Positions 47,553 to 56,328 are shown, counted from the stretch's first letter. The stretch is 64,000 nucleotides of DNA from Anaerovorax odorimutans DSM 5092 (GCF_000426305.1 NZ_KE384520.1:65427-129426); one strand, 5' to 3'. Numbers and translations: made by a program. The notes: generated by a model from the letters alone, not told the origin.

Positions 47553-48236
47553 TTATCCCATATAATCACCGTTATAACTTACAAGTACTGCGCTTTTTAT
47601 TCCAGGTATTTTTGAAACTTCATTTATAAATTCTGTTGTCATATCTTTAAGCCTTATTTCCACAGTAATTTCAATTCCATCAGAAGAAACGGTTTTAGAT
47701 TTTACAACTTGTTTTTTAACTTTATTTTGTGTAAATTCAATAGCTTTCTTTTCAGAAATATCATCTTCACATGATAATACTAAAATATAAGGGTTATCTT
47801 TTGTGTCTTTATTTACGAATAAAATCATAATCAATCCTATGAACAAAGAACCAAGTATACCTAATGGAATAAATCCTGCACCTAAGACTATACCTACACT
47901 GATTGACCAAAACAGAAAAGCTATGTCAAGAGGTTCTTTAATAGCGCTTCTAAAACGAACTATAGATAATGCTCCCACCATACCTAGTGACAGAACTACA
48001 TTTGAGGTAACTGCTAAAATAATAAGTGTTGTTATTAGTGTCATTGCTAAAAGAGATACACAAAAACTATAAGAATACATTACTCCCTTAAAGGTTTTTT
48101 TATAAATCAACATTATAAAAAGTCCAACTACAAATGAAAGTACAAGAGCAATAACCATATCTATAATAGAAATTGAACTTTGATTTTCCAGAAAACTGCT
48201 TTTAAAAATATCATTGAAACTAATTGTATTATTCAA
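47553..48236 (-). CDS. DUF4956 membrane protein
   Basis: This 227-residue protein has four helices (IIDMVIALVLSFVVGLFIMLI, VVLSLGMVGALSIVRFRSAI) and a C-terminal ferredoxin-like cytoplasmic domain. The family nearly always stands between VTC-domain polyphosphate polymerases and CotH proteins, as here. It starts at TTG 48236, eight bases after CGGAGG. Function is unknown. Confidence 0.88.
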   Translation of the reverse strand: MNNTISFNDIFKSSFLENQSSISIIDMVIALVLSFVVGLFIMLIYKKTFKGVMYSYSFCVSLLAMTLITTLIILAVTSNVVLSLGMVGALSIVRFRSAIKEPLDIAFLFWSISVGIVLGAGFIPLGILGSLFIGLIMILFVNKDTKDNPYILVLSCEDDISEKKAIEFTQNKVKKQVVKSKTVSSDGIEITVEIRLKDMTTEFINEVSKIPGIKSAVLVSYNGDYMG

Positions 48237-48251
48237 TTTTGAATCCTCCGT

Positions 48252-48929
48252 TTATCCATAAATTCTGCATAATGCATACTTTGAAATTGCTGTTTTACTT
48301 CGTTGACCTGTCTGTATTATGTCACAGATAATTTCAGGTAAAAAATTATCATATTTCACTTCAAGTATAATTAAATCCTTATTTATACTTGCAATAGTTG
48401 GTAAATTATCTGATAAAATATCAATATTATTTATTCCGGTTCTTATTGATTTATCAAATGTTATACGGACATTACCTGTTGAGAAAATATATGCTTCTCT
48501 AATATAGTCCACAACTGTTTTTGGTCTTAGTAACTCATTTCTCATCTTTAACACTAATTCTCTAAGCAGTGGTCTTTCAGAAACTTCAAGCTCCTGAATG
48601 TTGCCTGAAATTATCAGATTGCAGTCATCAACTGATAATTTGCAGCTTTGTTTAGTACAAAGACCTCTTTCTTTTGATTTTTTTTCAAGCTTTATAAAAT
48701 TTAAATCATTATTATAAAATCGAATACGAAATTTTTCACGTTTACTGATGCCTATTAATTTTTCCTGTAAAGCTTTATTGTTATAATTGTCAAAATATAG
48801 ACTTCTAATTTTGTATTCCCCATTTTCTCCTGCATTTCTATCAATTTTCATTATCTTTGAAATTCTGCTTTTAATAATCATATAATCATTTTTATTAATA
48901 TAATGCTTAAATTCATGCCTTGGTTTCAC
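48252..48929 (-). CDS. VTC-domain polyphosphate polymerase-like protein
   Basis: This 225-residue triphosphate-tunnel protein has charged strand pairs typical of VTC domains (PRHEFKHYINKNDY, KIRSLYFDN, FRIRFYN, FIKLEKKSKERG, VRITFDKSIR, IILEVKYDNFLPE). Yeast Vtc4 makes polyphosphate from ATP; this shorter bacterial form is likely cytoplasmic and works with the DUF4956 and CotH proteins. I start it at GTG 48929 after AAGGAGG; further upstream in frame lacks a site. Confidence 0.86.
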   Translation of the reverse strand: MKPRHEFKHYINKNDYMIIKSRISKIMKIDRNAGENGEYKIRSLYFDNYNNKALQEKLIGISKREKFRIRFYNNDLNFIKLEKKSKERGLCTKQSCKLSVDDCNLIISGNIQELEVSERPLLRELVLKMRNELLRPKTVVDYIREAYIFSTGNVRITFDKSIRTGINNIDILSDNLPTIASINKDLIILEVKYDNFLPEIICDIIQTGQRSKTAISKYALCRIYG

Positions 48930-49002
48930 TCCGCTCACCTCCTTAATTGAAAGAGTATAAAATGCCAACCTTAAAATAACCTTAAAATATTTAATTAATT
49001 TG

Positions 49003-49033
49003 TTGACTCTCACATAATGGTATACTCTATACT
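49003..49033 (+). promoter_or_regulatory. MerR-type promoter with 19-base spacer
   Basis: TTGACT (49003-49008) and TATACT (49028-49033) are 19 bases apart. MerR activators twist such over-long spacers, so the MerR protein at 49077 probably controls its own gene. The dyad GTATA-CTC-TATAC lies at the 3' part. Confidence 0.6.
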
Positions 49034-49076
49034 GTAAATGAGCTCAAAAAAACACATATATGTGAGGTAAAAATAA

Positions 49077-49895
49077 ATGTTGAAAATAGGAGATTTTTCA
49101 AAACTGTCAAGAATTAGTATAAGAATGCTCAGACACTATGATGAAATAGGTTTGCTTATTCCCGAAAGTGTTAATGATTTTACAGGTTATCGCTATTATA
49201 GTGAAGATCAGCTTTCTGTTGCCAATCGCATTACTGCTTTAAAAAATATGGGGTTCAGTCTTACGGTTATAGGTGATATTTTATCCCAGTATGAGGATTC
49301 TGAAAAACTGAAAATCTATCTTAGAATAAAACAAACAGAGATAAAGGAGCAAGTTGACAGTTTAGACGAAAAACTTAGATTGTTGGAAACAACGTTAAAT
49401 CGTCTTGGAAAGGATGGTATAAATATGAATTATAATGTAATTTTAAAAGAATTGCCTCAAATGTATGTTGCAAGTGTACGCAAGAATATTACAGATTATT
49501 CTTATGAAGGTAAATTGTGGCATATACTTATGAAAGAAACTGCTCATATGAATTTAAAAGATGGAGAGCCTTGCTATACGTTAGCAATTTTTCATGATGG
49601 TGAATTTAAAGAAAATGATGTTGATGTGGAAGTTCAAAAATCCGTTAAAGGAAAATATGAAAATACTGAAAATGTAGTATTTAAAACTATGCCACCTGTT
49701 CAAATAGCATCAGCTATTCATAAAGGAGGCTATGATAAAATCAGTGAAGTGAGTGAAGCAGTGGCAAATTGGGTACGTGATAATGGATATGAATTTGATG
49801 GACATTTTTTTGATATTTATCATGTAAGTCCTCATGAAACACAAAATCCGGAAGAGTGGGTAACAGAAGTCTGCTATCCTGTAAAAAAGAAGTAA
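49077..49895 (+). CDS. MerR-family regulator with GyrI-like ligand-binding domain (BmrR type)
   Basis: This 272-residue regulator has an N-terminal MerR helix-turn-helix (IGDFSKLSRISIRMLRHYDEIGLL), a coiled coil at about 80-115, then a GyrI/AraC-effector domain (about 120-272: QMYVASVRKNITDYSYEGK, VQIASAIHKGGYDKISEV). Such proteins sense lipophilic cations and drugs. No transporter is adjacent. The ribosome site is weak (GTGAGGT). Confidence 0.9.
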   Translation: MLKIGDFSKLSRISIRMLRHYDEIGLLIPESVNDFTGYRYYSEDQLSVANRITALKNMGFSLTVIGDILSQYEDSEKLKIYLRIKQTEIKEQVDSLDEKLRLLETTLNRLGKDGINMNYNVILKELPQMYVASVRKNITDYSYEGKLWHILMKETAHMNLKDGEPCYTLAIFHDGEFKENDVDVEVQKSVKGKYENTENVVFKTMPPVQIASAIHKGGYDKISEVSEAVANWVRDNGYEFDGHFFDIYHVSPHETQNPEEWVTEVCYPVKKK

Positions 49896-50356
49896 ATATA
49901 TTGTTATATAAAAAATCAATTAAAACAATACACCTAAAAATCAGGTAAATGTATTTTAATATGCTTTCTTTGAAGAAGATAGTTTAAATTATAAAAACTG
50001 TTTATTGCAAGGAGGGCATATTTTTTATTGAAAAAACAAATTTTTCAACTTAGAAAAATTAAAATATAAAATAAGCTTTAATTAGATTTCTTGAACTTTG
50101 TAAACGTATTTTAGTACTGCAAATTGTAATAACAATTTAAAGTGAAAATATAGGATAAACTGTTTAAGGACTTGCATAAATTCCATATATAGAGAAAGAC
50201 TAATCTTTGTTAGTTATATATTTAAAATACATAATTTCTAGAACTAATAATTTCTTTTATTTACATAAATAAAAGTTTGTGTTCAAAATGAAAATTCATA
50301 AGAAGTTAGATTATTTTTTATTTACATAATTATAAAGGAGGGTTTCGTATAGAGAT
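49896..50356 (+). other. 461-base gap between MerR and FtsH-like genes
   Basis: A weak hairpin (AATACACCT / AGGTAAATGTATT, about 49926-49953) with following Ts may end the MerR transcript. The rest is AT-rich; I see no other structure I can support. Confidence 0.35.
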
Positions 50357-52315
50357 ATGTTAAAGAAGAATTTGTATAAGCTTATTTTTGCTTTATTAGT
50401 AGTTAGTTTTGTACATGTACAAGTAATTTGTACTTTTGCAGAAAGTGATAATAATGAATTTGATAATAACGTGAAAATAGAAGATTCTGAGAACAAAAAT
50501 TTGACCATTGTAACGCGAAGTCCGCATTTATATGAAGAGGAGTGCAATTATAATACAGAAGAGTCGCAAGAAGTAAATAGTGAAACAGTTGCTGATTTTA
50601 ATGAATTAGGATTAAATAAAATAAATATAGATGAAATATCAAAATATGTAAAAGTAAAGAAGATAGATGAAGAACAATTTTATGATATAAATTTTAATAT
50701 GGAAATATTGAATGTTGCTTTGACAAAGAGTAATGATCTATTGATAAGAACTAAAAATAATACCTATTATGCTATTAAAATGTCTCAAAAATATATTAAT
50801 GCTTTGGAGTTAACCGGTGTTTTAAATGTAGGAAGCAGTAAAGCTATTAATGAAGATAAAATAGACTCAAAAAGAAGTACAAGTATTTTTATTATTTTTT
50901 CTTTAATTATATCATTTTCTTTTTTTGTTTTATGGTTCTTTTTTATAAATAAAAAAATCCTTAAAAAAGATAAACTTATAGTCAATGAGAAAAATAATAC
51001 AAAGAAACCTGAAACAAATACTGAAAAAAATGTAACTTTTGATAAAGTTCAAGGTATAGATGAATTAAAGCCTGATTTGTTAAGGTTAGTAGATATATTA
51101 AAATTTCCGTATAAATATAAAAAATTAGGAGCAAGACCGACAAAGGGGTTAATTCTTTACGGACCTCCAGGCACGGGTAAAACATTGATAGCAAAAGCAA
51201 TTTCAGGGGAAGCGGGAGTACCTTTTTTCTCAGCATCCGGAAGCGATTTTGTAGAAAAATATGTGGGAGTAGGAGCCTCAAGAATAAGAGACTTATTTAA
51301 TAAAGCTAAGAAAGTAACACCATGTATTGTATTTATTGATGAAATCGATGCAATAGGCGGAAACAGAGGTGAAGGAAATAACAGTGAGAGGGATCAGACA
51401 ATAAATGCTTTGCTGACAGAGCTTGATGGATTTTCTGCTGCAGAAGGTATTTTAACAATATGTGCTACGAATAGGCTAGATCTTTTAGATTCAGCGTTGA
51501 CTAGACCGGGAAGATTTGACTTAAAATTGGCGGTAAATTTACCCGACAAACAAGCAAGGCACCAAATATTAAAACTTCATAGTGCAGATAAAAAACTATC
51601 CCCTAAAATAGATATTGAGGGATTGGCTAAAAAGACTAATGGTTTTTCAGGTGCAGAGCTTGAAAATTTATTAAATGAGTCTGCTCTAATTTCAGCTACA
51701 AAAGGTAAAGAGTCTATTACGAAATCAGATTTAGAGGAAGCATTTTTTAAGTTAATAATGAATGGTAACCGTAAAGAAAGATTGAAAGATGATAATGATT
51801 ATTCTAAATTAGTAGCTTATCATGAAGCCGGTCATACTTTGGCAACTAAACTATTGACAAAAGACAGCGTTCCAACTGTTACTATAGTACAAAGTACCTC
51901 CGGTGCAGGAGGTGTAACCTTTAGAGCCCCAGAAGATGTACCGCTTAAGAGTAAAAAATATCTAAAGAGCTTAATAAAAGTCATGTATGCGGGAAGAGCG
52001 GCAGAAGAAATATTGCTGGATAGTGATGAGGATATTACAACCGGAGCATCTCAGGACATTAAACAAGCTACGGAAATTATTAAGCAATATATTGGTATTT
52101 ATGGTATGGGAGACAAAGGTATGATTGATATTACTCAACTTACAAATCAATTTAATATTGTAGAAGAAGCCGCTTGTTTGGCAAATGATCTTTATAAAGA
52201 TACTATAGAATTTCTTGTAAAACATAGAAAAAAACTTGATTGCATTGCTAAGGAACTTATGGAAAAAGAGACATTGGATGAAATGAGAATAGATACTATT
52301 ATAAGTGAAAATTAA
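50357..52315 (+). CDS. FtsH-like AAA+ metalloprotease paralogue
   Basis: This 652-residue membrane protease has an N-terminal hydrophobic segment (about 8-27), an about 145-residue outer domain, and a second helix at about 175-198. The AAA domain has Walker A 269-276 GPPGTGKT, pore KYVGVGA, Walker B FIDEIDAIG and SRH ATNRLDLLDSALTRPGRFD. The M41 domain has HEAGH at 489-493, third ligand Asp567 in ASQDIKQAT. All catalytic residues are present, so it should degrade membrane or cytoplasmic proteins. The outer domain is longer than in housekeeping FtsH and the pore aromatic is Tyr. GGAGGG lies unusually far (14 bases) from the ATG. Confidence 0.92.
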   Translation: MLKKNLYKLIFALLVVSFVHVQVICTFAESDNNEFDNNVKIEDSENKNLTIVTRSPHLYEEECNYNTEESQEVNSETVADFNELGLNKINIDEISKYVKVKKIDEEQFYDINFNMEILNVALTKSNDLLIRTKNNTYYAIKMSQKYINALELTGVLNVGSSKAINEDKIDSKRSTSIFIIFSLIISFSFFVLWFFFINKKILKKDKLIVNEKNNTKKPETNTEKNVTFDKVQGIDELKPDLLRLVDILKFPYKYKKLGARPTKGLILYGPPGTGKTLIAKAISGEAGVPFFSASGSDFVEKYVGVGASRIRDLFNKAKKVTPCIVFIDEIDAIGGNRGEGNNSERDQTINALLTELDGFSAAEGILTICATNRLDLLDSALTRPGRFDLKLAVNLPDKQARHQILKLHSADKKLSPKIDIEGLAKKTNGFSGAELENLLNESALISATKGKESITKSDLEEAFFKLIMNGNRKERLKDDNDYSKLVAYHEAGHTLATKLLTKDSVPTVTIVQSTSGAGGVTFRAPEDVPLKSKKYLKSLIKVMYAGRAAEEILLDSDEDITTGASQDIKQATEIIKQYIGIYGMGDKGMIDITQLTNQFNIVEEAACLANDLYKDTIEFLVKHRKKLDCIAKELMEKETLDEMRIDTIISEN

Positions 52316-52336
52316 TTTTAAATTCCTTTTTTATAA

Positions 52337-52388
52337 TTGACATATATAGTTCATCTATATATAATCATATATAGATGAACTATATATG
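52337..52388 (+). promoter_or_regulatory. promoter covered by a near-perfect 48-base inverted repeat (PadR operator)
   Basis: TTGACA (52337-52342), a 17-base spacer and TATAAT (52360-52365). From 52341 to 52388 two 22-base arms (ATATATAGTTCATCTATATAT type) are separated by four bases. PadR regulators bind such AT-rich dyads, and the regulator gene follows 28 bases later, so it very probably represses itself. Confidence 0.85.
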
Positions 52389-52415
52389 ATTACGAAAAGG
52401 AGTGGAGATTAAAAA

Positions 52416-52760
52416 ATGAAACTAGATAAAAGTTTAAACAGCGGTAATACTACTATGCTGATTTTAAAATTAATAGAAGAAGAAGATATGTATGGTTATC
52501 AAATGATAGAATCACTTGAGAAAAAGTCAAATTCAGTTTTTTCATTGAAAGCAGGAACTTTATATCCGATTCTTCATTCACTGGAACAGCAAAATATGGT
52601 TACTGCTTATGAAGGTATTTCTGATGAGGGCAGAAAGCGAAAGTATTATAAGATAACAGAAAAGGGGAAAAAATTATTACAGGAAAAAGAGAAAGAGTGG
52701 GTACATTATGCAAATGCCGTAAAAAATGTATTGGGAGGTGTTTCATATGTGGGAGCCTAA
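52416..52760 (+). CDS. PadR-family transcriptional regulator
   Basis: This 114-residue PadR winged-helix repressor (TTMLILKLIEEEDMYGYQMIES; KAGTLYPILHSLEQQNMV; GRKRKYYKITEKGK) is short, without a large C-terminal dimer domain (PadR-s2 type). It overlaps the next gene by 14 bases. The promoter is buried in a large dyad. In Clostridia, such PadR-membrane protein pairs respond to cell-envelope agents or ligands. Confidence 0.94.
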   Translation: MKLDKSLNSGNTTMLILKLIEEEDMYGYQMIESLEKKSNSVFSLKAGTLYPILHSLEQQNMVTAYEGISDEGRKRKYYKITEKGKKLLQEKEKEWVHYANAVKNVLGGVSYVGA

Positions 52761-54036
52761 TAATAAAATAAATGAATATATTAATATGGTACTTCACCAA
52801 ATCAGATGGAAAAAAGCCCATGATAATATTTCTCAGGAATTATTAAATCATATTGATGATCAGAAAAATACTTTTATAAATAAAGGTCAGGATGAAAAGA
52901 CGGCGGAATTAAATGCAGTTGCCCAGATGGGCGATGCTGTTATTGTAGGCCAGCAGCTTGATAGAATACATAGAGCAAAGACCGAATGGAGTATACTAGC
53001 AATAATAGGGATTTGCATATTAATTAGCGTTGCTGCACAATACCTTATTTCTTTAAATTCAGTAAAATGTGAATGGACTAACCCATTATATTTGGCTGAT
53101 TATTTAAAAACTATTCCTTTTGGAATTGGAATTTTGCTTATTACATATTTTATGGATTACAGCCTATTAGCAAAATATCCTAAGATACTTTATGGATCAG
53201 CATTAGGAGTTTGTATATTATTGTTTGGAGTTAGTTCACGCCGTAATGGATCTTACATCCATGTATTTTATTTTGCACTATTATTTATAGTGTTATATTC
53301 ATTAATCGTTTACAGTCAGAGAAATAAAGGTTATACAGGCATAGTTTTTTGCGGAATTGTAGGTATAATGACTAATCTTATTTTCTTATATGCTGCGTCA
53401 ATACTTTCAGCATGGATGTTTACATTATGCGGAGCCATAATACTTACAGTGGCAGTTATAAAAAATTGGTTTAAGGTAAGTAAAAAATTTACACTGTTAT
53501 TAGTATGGGTTCCAATAATACTTTCATTTCTGATTTTTTTATATATTAGGTCTGATGTTCTCTTAAGAGATAATGGTTATATACTTATGATGGTTAGAGA
53601 TTTGTTAGCAGATTCTCAATTTATTGGTCAGGGGAGTTTAGCTAGTTTAAAAGAGTATAATATAGAAAATTATTTACCTTCCTGGTATTATGATTATTCT
53701 TTACTTTACTTTACTTATAAATTTGGTTGGATTGTAAGTTTGGGAGTTATTACAGTCACAGCATTTCTAATAATAAGAATATTTAACGCAGTAAAAAAAC
53801 AAAGAAGTGAATTAGGATTTATACTATCTCTATCAATTTGTCTGGCAATAAGTATCCAGAGTATAATGTTTTTATTATCCAATCTAGGGGTTTGGGCATA
53901 TGGTCTTTGCCCATTGCCGTTATTATCACCCGGTAAGATAAGTTTTTTGATTAATATGGCTTTATTAGGATTTTTGCTTTCAGCATACAGATATAATAAT
54001 GTTATGAAAGATCCCATTATTTTGCAGGAAAAATAA
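52747..54036 (+). CDS. SEDS (FtsW/RodA-like) membrane protein with N-terminal HAAS-type domain
   Basis: This 429-residue protein has a cytoplasmic N-terminal helical part typical of DUF1700/HAAS domains (INMVLHQIRWKKAHDNISQELLNHIDDQ; AVAQMGDAVIVGQQL), then about ten helices. The end follows the SEDS pattern (YKFGWIVSLGVITVTAFLII; CPLPLLSPGKISFLINMALLGFLLS). SEDS proteins polymerise glycan strands or act in division and spore coat assembly; this form is short and specialised. Start ATG 52747 follows GGGAGG. The operon with PadR suggests inducible expression. Confidence 0.86.
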   Translation: MWEPNNKINEYINMVLHQIRWKKAHDNISQELLNHIDDQKNTFINKGQDEKTAELNAVAQMGDAVIVGQQLDRIHRAKTEWSILAIIGICILISVAAQYLISLNSVKCEWTNPLYLADYLKTIPFGIGILLITYFMDYSLLAKYPKILYGSALGVCILLFGVSSRRNGSYIHVFYFALLFIVLYSLIVYSQRNKGYTGIVFCGIVGIMTNLIFLYAASILSAWMFTLCGAIILTVAVIKNWFKVSKKFTLLLVWVPIILSFLIFLYIRSDVLLRDNGYILMMVRDLLADSQFIGQGSLASLKEYNIENYLPSWYYDYSLLYFTYKFGWIVSLGVITVTAFLIIRIFNAVKKQRSELGFILSLSICLAISIQSIMFLLSNLGVWAYGLCPLPLLSPGKISFLINMALLGFLLSAYRYNNVMKDPIILQEK

Positions 54037-54114
54037 TATAGATAATAATATAAGCCTTTAATTTAGAATTTTCATATAATTGATATGATTTTGCGGTTGT
54101 GCAGCGTGTTTGTT

Positions 54115-54184
54115 TGTCAACTTATGCGTATATATGTCAACTTATGCATCAAGTATTGACTAAGAGAATTAATCCGTTTACTAT
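54115..54184 (+). promoter_or_regulatory. promoter preceded by two direct repeats TGTCAACTTATGC
   Basis: TGTCAACTTATGC occurs at 54115-54127 and 54135-54147, period 20 bases. Eight bases later is TTGACT (54156-54161), then a 17-base spacer and TACTAT (54179-54184). A response-regulator-like activator binding the direct repeats is likely. Confidence 0.7.
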
Positions 54185-54290
54185 TTATAGTTGTAATTAA
54201 TATATTTAAAGACAGGGGAAGGGGATGAACTATTTATAAAAGACAAAGTAAAAAAGTGCTTGATAAAATAGTAAAAGAAGGAGAAGGATT

Positions 54291-55199
54291 ATGAAAAGAA
54301 ATATTAAAGGATTTATTTTAGGATTTGTTGCAGCTTCATTGATGATTGTTCCTATGTTTGCTTATGCTGATACAATTCAAGTTATTTTGAATTCAGTCAA
54401 CATTAATTTAAATGGAACACAAGTTGCAGAGAAGGGGCAGTCTTATACTCTTGAAAACGGAAATTCAACACCATATAGCTTGAACTATAATGGTTCAGTA
54501 TATTTGCCAATTAGAAAAGTATCAGAATTAATAGGAAAAGATATTACATATGATGGAAAAACTACAACTATTACTATTACTGATAAGAAGACAGAAGATA
54601 CTGTTACACAAAAAGAAGAAACAGAAAAAAAAGATAATACTAATAATAACGAAGAATCAAATAAAGATTCTTCAAAAGACAGCTCTAATACAGATACAAA
54701 ATCAGATAAAAATGATTCATCACAAGATAGTTCTAAAACAGTATCGGATACAGATGTAAAAAGCGGTTTTTTAGTTATTAATTCTTTCTATAAAGTCAAA
54801 GATAATAAAGATACAGTAAATAAACCAGAGGGGTATTTAGATGGCAAAGAATTCACTATGCTTACTTCAAAACAAGATTTGATTAATTTTTCTGATACAG
54901 TACAAGCCTTATATAAAATTAAATATAGCGATAAAATAACTGAGATGAGCTTAGTTTCTCCTGAAAAAGAAGATACTGTTAAAGAAATAAGTTATACTGG
55001 TACATCAATAATAGGTTCTAATGGAACTTATGAATTAGATCCATACGTATTATGTTATGAGTTTAATGATAGTAAAGATATAGAATATGAGGTTAGTAAA
55101 ATTCATCATTTAAAAAAAGGTAATAAAGTATATTTATATGAAACAAATGGAAAAGACGGGTATGATATAGTCTTGATGGATTTAACAGAGAAAGAATAA
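54291..55199 (+). CDS. secreted stalk-domain (copper-amine-oxidase N-terminal-like) protein
   Basis: This 302-residue exported protein has a signal (ends near MFAYADT). Residues about 27-100 form the Cu_amine_oxidN1 or stalk domain (QVILNSVNINLNGTQVAEKGQ; VYLPIRKVSELIGKDITYDGKT), which is not an oxidase but a short wall or adhesion module. A Ser/Asp/Lys/Asn-rich linker (about 105-155) and an unknown C-terminal domain follow. GAAGGAGAAGG precedes the ATG. Confidence 0.85.
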   Translation: MKRNIKGFILGFVAASLMIVPMFAYADTIQVILNSVNINLNGTQVAEKGQSYTLENGNSTPYSLNYNGSVYLPIRKVSELIGKDITYDGKTTTITITDKKTEDTVTQKEETEKKDNTNNNEESNKDSSKDSSNTDTKSDKNDSSQDSSKTVSDTDVKSGFLVINSFYKVKDNKDTVNKPEGYLDGKEFTMLTSKQDLINFSDTVQALYKIKYSDKITEMSLVSPEKEDTVKEISYTGTSIIGSNGTYELDPYVLCYEFNDSKDIEYEVSKIHHLKKGNKVYLYETNGKDGYDIVLMDLTEKE

Positions 55200-55233
55200 C
55201 TTTGAATAAATATTAGACTTGAAGAAATTGAAT

Positions 55234-55285
55234 TGACCCGCCTAAGTTAGACTTAAAAATCTAACTTAGGGGAGGTCATTTTTTT
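55234..55285. repeat. palindrome built of IS3-like terminal sequences, acting as terminator
   Basis: Arm 1 is TGACCCGCCTAAGTTAGA (55234-55251); arm 2 (55260-55278), read in reverse, is TGACCTCCCCTAAGTTAGA. A T-run follows. Both arms resemble the IS end at 63689 (TGACCCCAATAAGTTAGA). It also overlaps the stop codon of the minus-strand gene at 55276, and thus serves converging genes. A MITE or fused pair of IS ends is likely. Confidence 0.6.
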
Positions 55286-56169
55286 ATAGTAGATAATGAG
55301 TTTTTATTACTTCTGATATTAAGATAATCATATTCAATTGCATCTGTGGGACAGATGCTTCTGCATTTTCCGCAGCGGATACATTCCGGATCATTTGGAT
55401 TTTTTAAAGGATTAACATTCATTGGGCAAATGTCAGCACATGCATGACAATTTATACATTTTTCTGAGTTTATATGGTATTTAAAAACAGAAACTGGATT
55501 AAATATAGCATAAATTGCTCCCAATGGACAAATATATTTGCAAAATGGGCGATAAATAATAATGGATGCTATAATAGTAATTATCAATAATACATTTTTC
55601 CAAACATACAGCCAACCTATGGTTTGTTTAAGCGTCTTATTCATTAGTACCAGAGGTATTCCGCCTTCTAATGTGCCGGCTGGGCATATAAGTTCACAAA
55701 AATACGGACTACCTTGTCCAATAAGGTCAACTATAAATAATGGCATTAAAATGACAAATACAATAAGTATTACATATTTTAATTTTCGTAATAAGCCATC
55801 ACCTTTAAATGTTTTTAATTTTTTAGGAAAAGGTATTTTGTTCAGTAAATCTTGTATAAATCCAAAAGGGCATAAAAATCCACATACAAAACGTCCCATT
55901 AATGCACCTATAAAAATCATAAAACCTGCAATGTAAAAAGAAAATTTAAATTCATAACTGCCTATAACTGCCTGCAGCGATCCAATAGGACAAGATGCTA
56001 TTGCACCTGGGCATGAGTAACAATTTAAACCGGGAACACATACATTTTTAATTTTTCCTTGATATATTTTACCTTGAATAAAACCTATGATAAAACTATT
56101 AGTAATAATTGCCCATAGTGCTTGCATTGTAAACCTGAAGGGATCATTTGTTTTTATTTTATTATCCAA
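55276..56169 (-). CDS. 4Fe-4S polyferredoxin-type membrane protein (NapH/MauN-like)
   Basis: This 297-residue membrane protein has about five helices and the family motifs CPIG, CGFLCPFGFIQD and CKYICPLGAIYAIF, followed by two [4Fe-4S] clusters (CINCHACADICP; CIRCGKCRSICPTDA). Such proteins carry electrons across the membrane to a thiol or quinol acceptor. Start is TTG 56169, overlapping the small CXXC gene by 8 bases. Neighbours TlpA and CD1871A suggest a membrane thiol-redox pathway. Confidence 0.9.
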   Translation of the reverse strand: MDNKIKTNDPFRFTMQALWAIITNSFIIGFIQGKIYQGKIKNVCVPGLNCYSCPGAIASCPIGSLQAVIGSYEFKFSFYIAGFMIFIGALMGRFVCGFLCPFGFIQDLLNKIPFPKKLKTFKGDGLLRKLKYVILIVFVILMPLFIVDLIGQGSPYFCELICPAGTLEGGIPLVLMNKTLKQTIGWLYVWKNVLLIITIIASIIIYRPFCKYICPLGAIYAIFNPVSVFKYHINSEKCINCHACADICPMNVNPLKNPNDPECIRCGKCRSICPTDAIEYDYLNIRSNKNSLSTIKK

Positions 56170-56323
56170 TTCCTATACACTCCAAACATATATTAATTGC
56201 TTTTTCAAACATAATAGGGACTTCACCACGAGAAATTCCCCAAAATATTGAACCAATACTAATAACAATGACTAGCGAAGTAAAAAGGTTCGAGTGTTCT
56301 AATTTTTGTAATTGCATAAACAT
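56162..56323 (-). CDS. CD1871A-family CXXC small membrane protein
   Basis: This 53-residue ORF starts at ATG 56323 (or 56317) after TAGGAAAA and ends 8 bases inside the next gene. It has one helix (SLVIVISIGSIFWGISRGEV) and ends EKAINICLECIGIG, the typical CXXC tail of CD1871A-like proteins. These proteins recur between a TlpA-like thioredoxin and a NapH-like ferredoxin in Clostridia, so this is a real gene and probably a redox carrier. Confidence 0.8.
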   Translation of the reverse strand: MFMQLQKLEHSNLFTSLVIVISIGSIFWGISRGEVPIMFEKAINICLECIGIG

Positions 56324-56328
56324 TTTTC

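Noticed and set aside
54550..54759. 69-codon plus-strand ORF
   Set aside because: It is an alternative frame through the Lys/Asn/Ser linker of the stalk-domain protein.
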